A DNA stretch of 64,000 nucleotides from DATKAS01 sp963773315 (lineage in GTDB: Bacteria > Actinomycetota > Acidimicrobiia > Acidimicrobiales > DATKAS01): NCBI GenBank assembly GCA_963773315.1, contig CAVZAF010000005.1, positions 186,001 through 250,000 on the forward strand. The letters are read 5' to 3'. Numbering within the stretch: position 1 is the first letter of the stretch; each line of letters opens with the position of its first letter. Positions 1 through 7,917 of the stretch are shown here, in pieces. The notes beneath the pieces were generated by a model that was given only the letters and a program-made list of their open reading frames with translations, was not told the origin of the DNA and searched no databases. The translations under genes were made by a program, and so were the position numbers.

Positions 1-388
1 CGGTCGCCGTCGCGAGATCCCACGCGTGCACGAGGAGGTCTGCCGCGGCGATGCGAAGCGCCACGTCCGCGGGCAGTGTCGCGAACGGCAGCGTCACCTC
101 GGCCGAGAGGTCGGAAGCGCCGGCAAGAGCAGACGAGAACGCCGATATCGCGCTGTCATACGCGGCGATGTGGTCGTCACCGATCAGGTCGGCGTTCGGA
201 TCGCCGTCGAGCGCGTCTCCGTTGAGTCCCGCAGCGAACATGTAGCCGCCACCCACGAGGTGGTTGAGCAAGTCGCGGACCGCCCACTTGTCGCACGGGG
301 TCGGGTTCGTCAGGGCGCTCGCCGGCGTCGCGTGCACGAGCGGCGTCAGCACCTCGACTGCGGTCCGGGCCTGGTCGGGTGAATCCAT
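1..388 (-). CDS. TIGR03086/mycothiol-type DinB family protein (partial, runs off window start)
   Basis: Reading leftwards from ATG at 388, 129 codons are open to the window edge. The protein has the N-terminal TIGR03086 / maleylpyruvate-isomerase-like signature TPCDKWAVRDLLNHLVGG near residues 30-48 and LLVHAWDLA near residue 118. In this DinB-fold superfamily His residues from these helices usually bind a metal, and members are often mycothiol-dependent isomerases or transferases; the substrate cannot be told here. The C-terminus lies outside the window. The start is divergent from the TOPRIM gene, leaving about 75 nt for both promoters. Confidence 0.8.
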   Translation of the reverse strand, partial: MDSPDQARTAVEVLTPLVHATPASALTNPTPCDKWAVRDLLNHLVGGGYMFAAGLNGDALDGDPNADLIGDDHIAAYDSAISAFSSALAGASDLSAEVTLPFATLPADVALRIAAADLLVHAWDLATAT

Positions 389-462
389 CGTGTCCTCCTC
401 CTGGTCGTGTCAACTCCTTCGTTTCGCCACGGTGCTGCGGATCATTCGGTGACAATGGGGAC

Positions 463-984
463 TTGAAGATCGTCGTCCTCGTCGAAGGAGACAGCGACAA
501 GTGCGCCGTCGAGACGCTCGCCACGCGACTCGGCCGCGACCTCGCCGGCGATGGTGTCGAGGTGCTCGCGATGGGTGGCGCGACCAACATCGGCCACTTC
601 GTCCGGCGGTTGGGCTCCGGGGTGCAGCTGCTCGGGCTCTACGACGCCGGCGAGCAGCGCATCTTCCAGCGCGCGTTGGGCGAGGACGACCTCGAGCGCA
701 TCGGGTTCTTCGAGTGCGACGCCGACCTCGAAGACGAGCTGATCCGCGCGCTCGGCTTCGAGAGGGTCGAGGAGGTGATCGCGAGGGAAGGCGAGCTCGC
801 GTCGTTCCGAAAGATGCAGCAGCAACCGGCGCACCGAGGCAGCCCGGTCGAGCGCCAGCTCCGACGGTTCATGGGCACCCACAGCGGGCGGAAGCTGCAG
901 TACGCCCGGGCCCTCGTCGAGGCGCTCGCCCTCGACGACGTCCCGCGGCCGCTCGCGCAGCTGCTCGCCGGCGCAGCCGCGTAG
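463..984 (+). CDS. Stand-alone TOPRIM domain protein (OLD-type)
   Basis: The 173-residue product begins with LKIVVLVEGDSDKCAVETLA, the TOPRIM nucleotidyl-transfer motif with catalytic Glu (VEG), followed by an EDELIRALG segment near residue 86. In OLD-family nucleases this domain follows an ABC ATPase; here no ATPase is fused or adjacent. TTG at 463 is preferred because it places the core strand at the N-terminus with ATGGGG just upstream; an in-frame ATG at 379 would overlap the divergent DinB gene and add a non-conserved leader. The role is unproven; a nucleic-acid cleaving or phosphotransfer function is inferred from the fold. Confidence 0.7.
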   Translation: MKIVVLVEGDSDKCAVETLATRLGRDLAGDGVEVLAMGGATNIGHFVRRLGSGVQLLGLYDAGEQRIFQRALGEDDLERIGFFECDADLEDELIRALGFERVEEVIAREGELASFRKMQQQPAHRGSPVERQLRRFMGTHSGRKLQYARALVEALALDDVPRPLAQLLAGAAA

Positions 985-999
985 GCTTCCGCCGAGGGG

Positions 1000-1866
1000 G
1001 TGAGTGCCGTGCAGGTCGAACCACTCGATGCGACGTTCGGTGCTGTGGTCCGCGACATCGAGCTCGTCGGCCTCGACGACGAGACGTGGCGAGACCTCCA
1101 CTCGACCTGGCTCGAGCACGCACTGCTGATCTTTCCGGGGCAGTTCCTCACGACCGATGAGCAAGACGCGTTCGCCCTGCGATTCGGCGCACTCGAGTTC
1201 AAGGCCTCGCCCATCTCGAACATCAGCAAGAGCGGGAAGGTGCACGCCGAGCCCGACGACGACGTCGTGAAGTCGCTGCGGGGAAACGAGGGCTGGCATC
1301 ACGACAGCACCTACATGCCGCTGCAGGCGAAGGGCGCGGTGTTCTCGGCCGAGATCGTCCCTGCGGATGTTGCGCCGACCGGTTGGGCCGACATGCGCGC
1401 CGCGTACGAAGCGCTCGACGACCTGACACGTGCCCGCGTCGAGTCGCTCACGGCCTATCACTCGCTCTTCTACAGCCAGGCGCGAGCCGGGTACCTGCCG
1501 TCGAAGAAGAACGACGACGGTGGCTACAACCAGTACGGCTATCACGACAAGGAGCCGTCGCTGCGCCCCCTCGTGAAGGTCCATCCCGACACGGGTCGGC
1601 CGAACCTGTGCATCGGACGTCACGCCTACGGCATCGTCGGCATGGAGCCGGAAGAGTCCGAGCAGCTCCTCGATGACCTCAACGAGTGGGCGTGCCAACC
1701 ACCGCGCGTCTACTTCCACGACTGGGTCGTGGGCGATGTCGTCGTCTGGGACAACCGGCGCTTGATGCACAGAGCCACTCCGTTCGACATGACCCAGCCG
1801 CGACGGATGTGGCACACGCGCATCGCGGGCGAGCTCGAGTCAGAGCTCGCGCTGAACCACCGCTGA
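1000..1866 (+). CDS. TauD/TfdA-family Fe(II)/2-oxoglutarate dioxygenase
   Basis: The 288-residue protein has the non-haem iron facial triad of TauD/TfdA enzymes: HHDSTYMP near residue 98 supplies His-x-Asp, and RRLMHRATP near residue 252 supplies the distal His, with the 2-oxoglutarate-binding Arg in QPRRMWHTRI near residue 268. Members hydroxylate taurine, alkylsulfates, phenoxyacetates or similar small acids, consuming O2 and 2-oxoglutarate; the substrate is not predictable. It starts at GTG (1000), 15 nt after the TOPRIM stop. The nearby sulfatase may hint at organosulfur use, but they are not in one operon. Confidence 0.88.
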   Translation: MSAVQVEPLDATFGAVVRDIELVGLDDETWRDLHSTWLEHALLIFPGQFLTTDEQDAFALRFGALEFKASPISNISKSGKVHAEPDDDVVKSLRGNEGWHHDSTYMPLQAKGAVFSAEIVPADVAPTGWADMRAAYEALDDLTRARVESLTAYHSLFYSQARAGYLPSKKNDDGGYNQYGYHDKEPSLRPLVKVHPDTGRPNLCIGRHAYGIVGMEPEESEQLLDDLNEWACQPPRVYFHDWVVGDVVVWDNRRLMHRATPFDMTQPRRMWHTRIAGELESELALNHR

Positions 1867-1891
1867 AATTCTTCCCGTACGCTCCCGGCTG

Positions 1892-3031
1892 ATGCGAGTG
1901 GTGGTGTTGGGCGCGGGGTTCGGCGGGCTCGAGCTGACGACGCGGCTCTCTGAAGACCTCGGAGACGACGTCGATGTCGTGCTCATCGACCGGACCGACT
2001 CCTTCGTCTTCGGGTTCTCGAAGCTCGAGGTCATGTTCGGGCGAGCGACGGCACCCTCGGTGCACCATCGCTACGCCGACATCGTCAAGCCCGGCGTCCG
2101 GTTCGTGCAGGCGAACATCGACTCGATCGATCCGGCTGCCAAGCGAGTCGAGACGGATGCCGGCTCATTCGACGCCGACATCCTCGTCGTCGCGCTGGGC
2201 GCCGATCTCGACCCCTCCGCGACGCCCGGCCTCGTCGAAGGCGGCTACGAGTTCTACACAGAGCACGGGGCGTTCGCGCTGCGCGACGTCATCGCGGGCT
2301 TCGAAGGAGGACGGGTCATCGTTGCGGTCACCTCGACGCCCTTCAAGTGCCCGCCGGCCCCGAGCGAGACCGTGCTGCTCATGCACGACTTCCTCACGAC
2401 GCGAGGGATCCGCGACCAGTCCGAGATCGACTTGGTGATGCCGCTCCCAGCCCCGGTTCCCCCCTCGCCGGACGCGTCCCAGGCGCTGCTCGCTGCGTTT
2501 GCGGAACGGGGCATCGGCTGGCACCCGAGCACGTTGGTGCGCGGGCTTGATCCCGATCGCCGAGTCGCGCTGCTCGCCGACGACTCAGAGATGCCCTACG
2601 ACCTGTTCCTCGGAGTGCCCAAGCACAAGGTGCCGCCGGTCGTCGAGGCATCGGGCCTTGCTGTGGACGGGTGGATTCCTGTCGACCCCTTGAGCCTGCA
2701 GACCCCATTCGCCGATGTGTACGCGGTGGGCGACGTGACGAGCGTCGGCACACCGAAGGCCGGGGTGTTCGCCGAAGGTCAGGCGCTCGTTGCCGCCGAG
2801 CGCATCGCCGCGCGCATCCGAGGCGACGCGGAGATCGCTGAGTACGACGGGCGCGGCATCTGCTACGTCGAGTTCGGCGACCACCGCGTCGCGAAGGTCG
2901 ACGTGACCTTCCTCAGCGGACAGACTCCCCGCGGAGCGCTCGAAGGACCATCCGAGCAGCTCACAGCAGACAAGGTCGAGTTCGGCACGAGCCGCGTGCG
3001 GCGGTGGTTCGGCCAGGAATGGAGCGTGTGA
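1892..3031 (+). CDS. FAD/NAD-dependent oxidoreductase (SQR/NDH-2-like)
   Basis: The 379-residue flavoprotein opens with the dinucleotide-binding motif VVVLGAGFGGLE, and has a second FAD contact DVYAVGDVTSV near residue 289. A Cys in PFKCPPAP near residue 156 sits where sulfide:quinone reductases carry a redox Cys, but the full three-Cys SQR set is not evident, so quinone reductase, SQR-like or flavocytochrome-type activity all remain possible. The stop TGA overlaps the next ATG (TGATG at 3029), so it is translationally coupled to the PPOX gene. Confidence 0.82.
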   Translation: MRVVVLGAGFGGLELTTRLSEDLGDDVDVVLIDRTDSFVFGFSKLEVMFGRATAPSVHHRYADIVKPGVRFVQANIDSIDPAAKRVETDAGSFDADILVVALGADLDPSATPGLVEGGYEFYTEHGAFALRDVIAGFEGGRVIVAVTSTPFKCPPAPSETVLLMHDFLTTRGIRDQSEIDLVMPLPAPVPPSPDASQALLAAFAERGIGWHPSTLVRGLDPDRRVALLADDSEMPYDLFLGVPKHKVPPVVEASGLAVDGWIPVDPLSLQTPFADVYAVGDVTSVGTPKAGVFAEGQALVAAERIAARIRGDAEIAEYDGRGICYVEFGDHRVAKVDVTFLSGQTPRGALEGPSEQLTADKVEFGTSRVRRWFGQEWSV

Positions 3032-3483
3032 TGCGCGACTTCCCCACTCCCGAAGGGCTGGCCAGGCATCACCTCGAGTTCGTCACCCGCAACCGGCTCT
3101 GCGTGCTCAGCTGGAACCGCGCTTCCGGCGCGTCGGACGCGCCCCCACAGACGCCCGTCTTCTACGTGACCGACGGCGACGACGTGCTCGTCTCCATCAC
3201 CGACAGTCGAGCCAAGACGAAGGCGCTGCGACGCGACCCCGCGATCAGCGTGTGCGTGCTCGGCGAAGAGATGCCGTTCCCGTACGTCACGTTGTTCGGC
3301 AAGGCGCAGATCGACAGCGACCCGACCTCAGCGTTCGAGCTGATGGCCCGCGTCGTGGCGCGGATGGGACGCGAGCTCGACGATGCCGGCCGCGCGGCGC
3401 TACGGGAGCGAGCCGACCGCGAGCATCGAGTCGTGTTGCGCGTCGTGGCGGAGCGATCGGTCTCGAACCTGCCCGCGCCGTGA
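3031..3483 (+). CDS. PPOX-class F420-dependent oxidoreductase-like protein
   Basis: The 150-residue split-barrel flavin/F420-binding protein carries the usual HHLEFVTRNRLCVLSW first strand and LVSITDSRAKTKALRRDP, the core of F420-dependent or pyridoxamine-oxidase-like (PPOX) proteins. In Actinomycetota such proteins reduce substrates with F420H2 or bind haem or biliverdin. The start ATG at 3031 overlaps the preceding stop. Its own last bases GTGA form the start of the YkgJ gene, so it is the middle of a three-gene coupled unit. Confidence 0.8.
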   Translation: MRDFPTPEGLARHHLEFVTRNRLCVLSWNRASGASDAPPQTPVFYVTDGDDVLVSITDSRAKTKALRRDPAISVCVLGEEMPFPYVTLFGKAQIDSDPTSAFELMARVVARMGRELDDAGRAALRERADREHRVVLRVVAERSVSNLPAP

Positions 3484-4004
3484 CCGACGAGCTCGACGCC
3501 GGAGACTTCTCGTCGTGGCTCACGTCGATGCAGCAGGCGCTCGGCGGTGAGCACGACTCCGACGTCCCGTGCAACGGCTGCACCGCATGTTGCCGATCGT
3601 CGCAGTTCGTCCACGTCGCGCGGACCGAGATCGACACACTCGCCCACATCCCGAAGCAGCTGCTCTTCCCCGCTCCGCAACAACCCGACGAGCTCGTGAT
3701 GGGATACGACGAGCGGGGTCATTGTCCGATGCTCGTCAACGACCGGTGTTCGATCTACGACCATCGCCCGCAGGCGTGCCGCACCTACGACTGCAGGGTG
3801 CTCGCGGCAACCGGTCTCGTGCTCGGGGACAGCGACAAGCGCGCCATCGCCGAGCGGGTCGCCCGCTGGCGGTTCTCGTACCCGACCGCCGCGGACGTGC
3901 GCTCCCAAGCTGAGGTGCGGGCTCGGGCCGACGCCCTCGCCGACCGCGTGCCGTCGGTGATGGCTCGCGCGGTGCTCGCCGTCAGGCCGGCGCCCACGGC
4001 GTGA
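3480..4004 (+). CDS. YkgJ-family cysteine-cluster protein
   Basis: The 174-residue protein has the Cys signature CNGCTACC near residue 32, then HCPMLVNDRCSIYDHRP and ACRTYDC around residues 81-105, the pattern of YkgJ/UPF0153 zinc or iron-sulfur cluster proteins whose biochemical role is not settled. GTG at 3480 overlaps the stop of the PPOX gene (GTGA). The 3' end overlaps the convergent DinB gene by 23 nt. A redox role is suggested only by its flavoprotein neighbours. Confidence 0.8.
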   Translation: MTDELDAGDFSSWLTSMQQALGGEHDSDVPCNGCTACCRSSQFVHVARTEIDTLAHIPKQLLFPAPQQPDELVMGYDERGHCPMLVNDRCSIYDHRPQACRTYDCRVLAATGLVLGDSDKRAIAERVARWRFSYPTAADVRSQAEVRARADALADRVPSVMARAVLAVRPAPTA

Positions 4005-4548
4005 GCCAGGGCGTCGCCGGCCACCCTTCGGCGGCGGCCATCAACGGGAAGGCAGTCGCTCCGTCGATGGACTCGCGCACGATGTCGGCGTGGCCGGCAT
4101 GCCGAGACGTCTCGGTGATGAGGTGCAGAAGCACCCAACGGACAGACCACGCGTCGAGGTCGTCGGGGAACCACGGCACGCCCTTCGGCACCGGCACGGC
4201 CTGACCGAGATCGGAGATCTTCTCGACGACGGCCGCCGTCTCGCGTGCAACCGCGTCGTACATGTCGAGGATGCTCTCGAGCGTCTCGCCGAGCTCCATC
4301 CGGAAGTTGGCCTCGTAGTCGTCGGGAGTCGAGGGCTGACGCTCGAGGACGAGGTCGATCCAGTAGCGCTCGACCGAAGCGACGTGCTTGATCAGACCAC
4401 CGACTGTGAGCGGGCTGACCGAATTGGCCACGCGTGCCTGTTCTTCGGTGAGGCCGTATGCGGCAAGCCGCAGCACGAGTCGTTGCTGTTCGAGATAGGT
4501 GAGGAGGCCTTCACGCTCGTCCACGAAGGTGGGTGCTTGTCCTGGCAT
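3982..4548 (-). CDS. DinB/DUF664 family protein
   Basis: The 188-residue four-helix DinB-fold protein shows HVASVERYWIDLVLE near residue 58 and LLHLITETSRHAGHADIVRE near residue 145, with the three conserved metal-binding His positions of DUF664 (HVAS, HLIT, HAGHAD). Family members are predicted thiol-dependent (mycothiol or bacillithiol) transferases. ATG at 4548 (MPGQAPTFVDERE) fits the family; an in-frame ATG at 4605 would add 19 poorly conserved residues. It is convergent with the YkgJ gene. Confidence 0.85.
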   Translation of the reverse strand: MPGQAPTFVDEREGLLTYLEQQRLVLRLAAYGLTEEQARVANSVSPLTVGGLIKHVASVERYWIDLVLERQPSTPDDYEANFRMELGETLESILDMYDAVARETAAVVEKISDLGQAVPVPKGVPWFPDDLDAWSVRWVLLHLITETSRHAGHADIVRESIDGATAFPLMAAAEGWPATPWLTPWAPA

Positions 4549-4605
4549 GGACCGATCATCGCGGACTGAACCGGTCATCGAACGACCGGTTTGTCCGGGG
4601 TTCAC

Positions 4606-5904
4606 CTAGTCGTCTGCCGGTCGTGGTTGCCGCAGCGCCAGGAGAGCGCTTCCGATCACCGCCGCGATGATCGACGCGGCGAGGATCCCGATCTTCGCCT
4701 CGTTCTCCAACAGGGGCTGGTCCTCGAACGCGAGACCTGCAACAAAGATGGAGACGGTGAAGCCGATGCCCGCGACCGCACCGACTCCGATGATGCCCCG
4801 CCACGAAGCGCCTGCGGGGAGGGTGCCGATTCGCAGCCGAGTCGCGATCCACGACGCGCCGACGACACCGACGAACTTTCCGATGACCAAGCCGAGCACG
4901 ACGCCATAGGTCACGCGCGACGTCACCGCGTTCGAAAGCGTCGTGGATGTGATCGGGATCCCGGCGTTCGCGAGCGCGAACAGCGGCACGATGAGGAAGC
5001 TCGTCCATGGGTGCAGCAGGTGCTCCATCCACTCGACGACCGACACCGACTCGCGCGCGAGCGTTGCCGTCTCCGCAGCAGCCCCGACCGAGGACAGGTC
5101 GAGGAGCGCCTCTTCGTCCACGAGCTGGCGTTGACGCATCGGTTTCGTCGGCGCCATGAGCCCGAGGATCACGCCCGCCAGCGTGGCGTGGAGCCCGGAC
5201 TCGAACACCGCGAGCCACAGCCCGACGCCCGCCACGACGTACAGAACCGCGTAGTGGACGCCCACCCAGCGCATGAGCGCGATCAGGCCGACGATGCACG
5301 CCGCCACGATCAGCGCCCCGACGCTGATTCCGTCCGAGTAGAAGATCGCGATCACGAGGATCGCGCCGATGTCGTCGACTATGGCGAGCGCGAGGAGGAA
5401 CAGCTTCAGTGAAGGCACGACCCGGCTCCCGAGGAGGCTGACGACTCCGACCGCCATGGCGATGTCGGTCGCCATCGGTATGCCCCATCCCCGCGCACCG
5501 TCGCCGCCGGCGTTGACGGCGAAGTAGATCGCGGCCGGCACCACCATCCCGCCGACCGCGGCGATCGCGGGCAGCGCGGCGGTCCGCGGGTCACGCAGCT
5601 CGCCTTCGACGAGCTCGCGCTTGATCTCGAGCCCGACGACGAGGAAGAAGATCGCCATCAAGGCGTCATTGACCCACTCCTGCAGGTCGAGGTCGATCGA
5701 GTGGCTCCCGATCGTGATCACCATGTGGGTGTGCCACAGGTGGAAGTACGACTCCTTCCAGGGCGAGTTCGCCCAGATCAGCGCGACCACTGTCGCGGCG
5801 ACGAGCACGATGCCGCCCGCGGCCTCCTCGTGGAAGAAGTCGCGCAGGGGGTTGATCGCGACGCGCCGCCCGGACGCGTCGCTCGCGCGGCGAGTCGTGG
5901 TCAC
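4606..5904 (-). CDS. nhaA: Na+/H+ antiporter NhaA
   Basis: The 432-residue polytopic membrane protein starts at INPLRDFFHEEAAGG after a short leader and has NDALMAIFFLVVGLEIKRE near residue 70 and the catalytic double Asp in LAIVDDIGAIL near residue 155, the pair that binds Na+ and drives electrogenic exchange in NhaA. The start is GTG at 5904, which overlaps the ligase stop (GTGA). Read literally, the frame runs on upstream into the ligase because of an indel at about 5982; that 953-residue fusion is not real. Role: sodium and pH homeostasis in the cytoplasmic membrane. Confidence 0.93.
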   Translation of the reverse strand: MTTTRRASDASGRRVAINPLRDFFHEEAAGGIVLVAATVVALIWANSPWKESYFHLWHTHMVITIGSHSIDLDLQEWVNDALMAIFFLVVGLEIKRELVEGELRDPRTAALPAIAAVGGMVVPAAIYFAVNAGGDGARGWGIPMATDIAMAVGVVSLLGSRVVPSLKLFLLALAIVDDIGAILVIAIFYSDGISVGALIVAACIVGLIALMRWVGVHYAVLYVVAGVGLWLAVFESGLHATLAGVILGLMAPTKPMRQRQLVDEEALLDLSSVGAAAETATLARESVSVVEWMEHLLHPWTSFLIVPLFALANAGIPITSTTLSNAVTSRVTYGVVLGLVIGKFVGVVGASWIATRLRIGTLPAGASWRGIIGVGAVAGIGFTVSIFVAGLAFEDQPLLENEAKIGILAASIIAAVIGSALLALRQPRPADD

Positions 5905-7395
5905 GCGGGCTGGCGCAGCTTGAACCGTTGGATCTTGCCGGTGGCGGTCTTCGGCAGCTCGTCCATCACCACGACGCGGCGAGGGTCGCTTGAAGCCGGC
6001 AAGCCGATTTCGACAGTGCTCGATCACGTCGCTCTCGGTCACCGACATGCCCGGCTTCGCGACCACATAGGCGACCGGGCGGGTGATGCCGCGGTCGTCG
6101 AGCTCGCCGACAACGGCGACCTCGAGCACCGACGGGTGCTCGATGATCGTCGCCTCGACTTCTGCGGGGGCGACCCACTCACCGCCGACGCGGAGCATGT
6201 CGTCCGAACGACCGAGGTAGGTGTGCATGCCCTCCTTGTCGCGCACGTAGGTGTCGCCAGTCCGGAGCCAGCCACCACCCAACCCGAACGTCGCCTCGGT
6301 CGCATCCGCGTTGCCGAAGTAGCCCGACGCCGCCGACTCGCCTCGGACCCACAGATGTCCGGGGACGTCGTCGGCGCGATCGACGCCGTCGTCGTCGACG
6401 ACGCGCACCTCGTACCCAGTGACCGCCGAACCCGTCGTGCCTGGCCGCACGGCTCCGGCGCGGTTCGACAAGAAGATGTGCGTCATCTCGGTCGAGCCGA
6501 TGCCATCGAGGATCTGGACGCCGAAGCGGTCGTTGAACCTGTGCCAAGTCTCTGGTGGCAACGCCTCGGCCGCGGACACGGCGAGTCGCACCGAACGGAA
6601 GGTGTCGTCCGGAATCGACGACGCGTTGAGCGCGGCATAGAACGCGGGGATCGCGAAGAAGAGTGACGGCTGGTGCTGGGTGACGACCTCGGCGATCCGC
6701 GGAGGCGTCGGCGGCCGCTTCGCCTCGAGCACTGCCAACGCGCCGACCGCCATCGGGAACGTCAGCGAATTGCCCAGCCCGTACGCGTGGAACATCGGCC
6801 CGACCGAGAAGAAGACGTCATCGGCGCCGACGTCGAGCACCGAGCGGGCATAGGTGTCCGCGGTGACCTGGAGATCGCCATGGCGATGCATCGCGAGCTT
6901 CGGGCGGCCCGTGCTGCCGGACGTGCAGAGCCAGAAGCCGGGCGAGTCGGCATCGGTCGGCGCAAGGCTCCCGTCGCCGGTCGCGCCCGAGGCTGCTACC
7001 CATTCGTCCGAGCCCGTGACGAGCCGCGGGACGCCTACTCCCTCGCTCCCCTCCTGCCGTTCCTCGGAGACGAGCACGAGGTCGGCCTTCGCGTCTTCCA
7101 CGACGACGCCGATGTCCCTCCACGGCAGCAGCGGGTTGACGAGGACGGGGATCGCGCCGATGCGAAGCGCGGCCAGGAACGACGCCGTGAAGTCTGGTGA
7201 GTCCAGCAGGGCGAGCACGACTCTGTCGCCGGTCTGGATGCCCCGACCGCGCAGCCCTGCCGCCATCGCCTCGACCCGGCCGAGCAGCTCCTCGTAAGAG
7301 AGCTCGAGCCCGCTCGTTGCGCGCAACGCGAGGCGTGCTCCCCCACCGTCCCTCACGTGACGGTCGAGCAGCCACTCGCACGCATTGCCGCTCAC
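5901..7395 (-). CDS. Benzoate-CoA-ligase-like AMP-forming acyl-CoA ligase (one frameshift)
   Basis: The roughly 497-residue ANL-superfamily ligase has NACEWLLDRHV at the N-terminus, the P-loop CTSGSTGRPK near residue 160, the DGIGSTEMTH loop near residue 295 and WLRTGDTY near residue 375. This layout matches benzoate/4-hydroxybenzoate-CoA ligases, which make aryl-CoA from acid, ATP and CoA. One extra base at about 5982 (minus-strand CCC-T-CGCC) moves the frame; removing it restores LPKTATGKIQRFKLRQPA, with the catalytic Lys in TGK, and a TGA at 5901-5903. GTG at 7395 is chosen as start because conservation begins there. It is coupled to nhaA by a GTGA overlap. Confidence 0.82.
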
Positions 7396-7509
7396 GCGCC
7401 CAGCCTCCTCATGCCGACCCTTGCGCCATGCAATCAGATCTGTGGCAAGAATGTGACCCCCAGACAAGCCGGCGCACGACGCCGCTACTGATCACGAGGG
7501 ATCTCACCC

Positions 7510-7902
7510 ATGGTTCTCGCCGACGTCCATCTCAGCGACATCATCTGGTCGATGTTGTGGCTGTTCTTCCTCTTCATCTGGATCATGATCCTCGTCCAGG
7601 TGCTCATCGACCTGTTCCGTGATCACGAGCTGAGCGGCATCGCAAAGGCGCTCTGGGTGATCGCGCTGGTCTTCGTGCCGTTCATCACCGTCTTCGTGTA
7701 CATCATCGCTCGCGGCAGTCACATGGCCGAGCGGAGCATGAAGCAGCAGCAGGCACTCCAGCAGCAGATGGACTCGTACGTCCAGAGCGTGTCCCCCAGC
7801 GGGGGCGCCGCCGAGCAGATCGAGAAGGCGAAGGCGCTGCTCGACGCCGGCACGATCACCCAGGCCGAGTTCGATCAGCTGAAGGCGAAGGCACTCGCCT
7901 AG
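7510..7902 (+). CDS. SHOCT-domain membrane protein with PLDc_N-like helices
   Basis: The 130-residue protein has two N-terminal membrane helices (WSMLWLFFLFIWIMILVQVL, then ALWVIALVFVPFITVFVYII), a charged Gln-rich linker, and a C-terminal SHOCT motif (EKAKALLDAGTITQAEFDQL) of the short-oligomerisation type. Such proteins are common in actinobacteria and of unknown function, probably membrane scaffolds. The gene is divergent from the ligase, with 114 nt between starts that can hold both promoters, and lies 15 nt before the sulfatase. Confidence 0.82.
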   Translation: MVLADVHLSDIIWSMLWLFFLFIWIMILVQVLIDLFRDHELSGIAKALWVIALVFVPFITVFVYIIARGSHMAERSMKQQQALQQQMDSYVQSVSPSGGAAEQIEKAKALLDAGTITQAEFDQLKAKALA

Positions 7903-7917
7903 CCGGCGGGCCACAAC

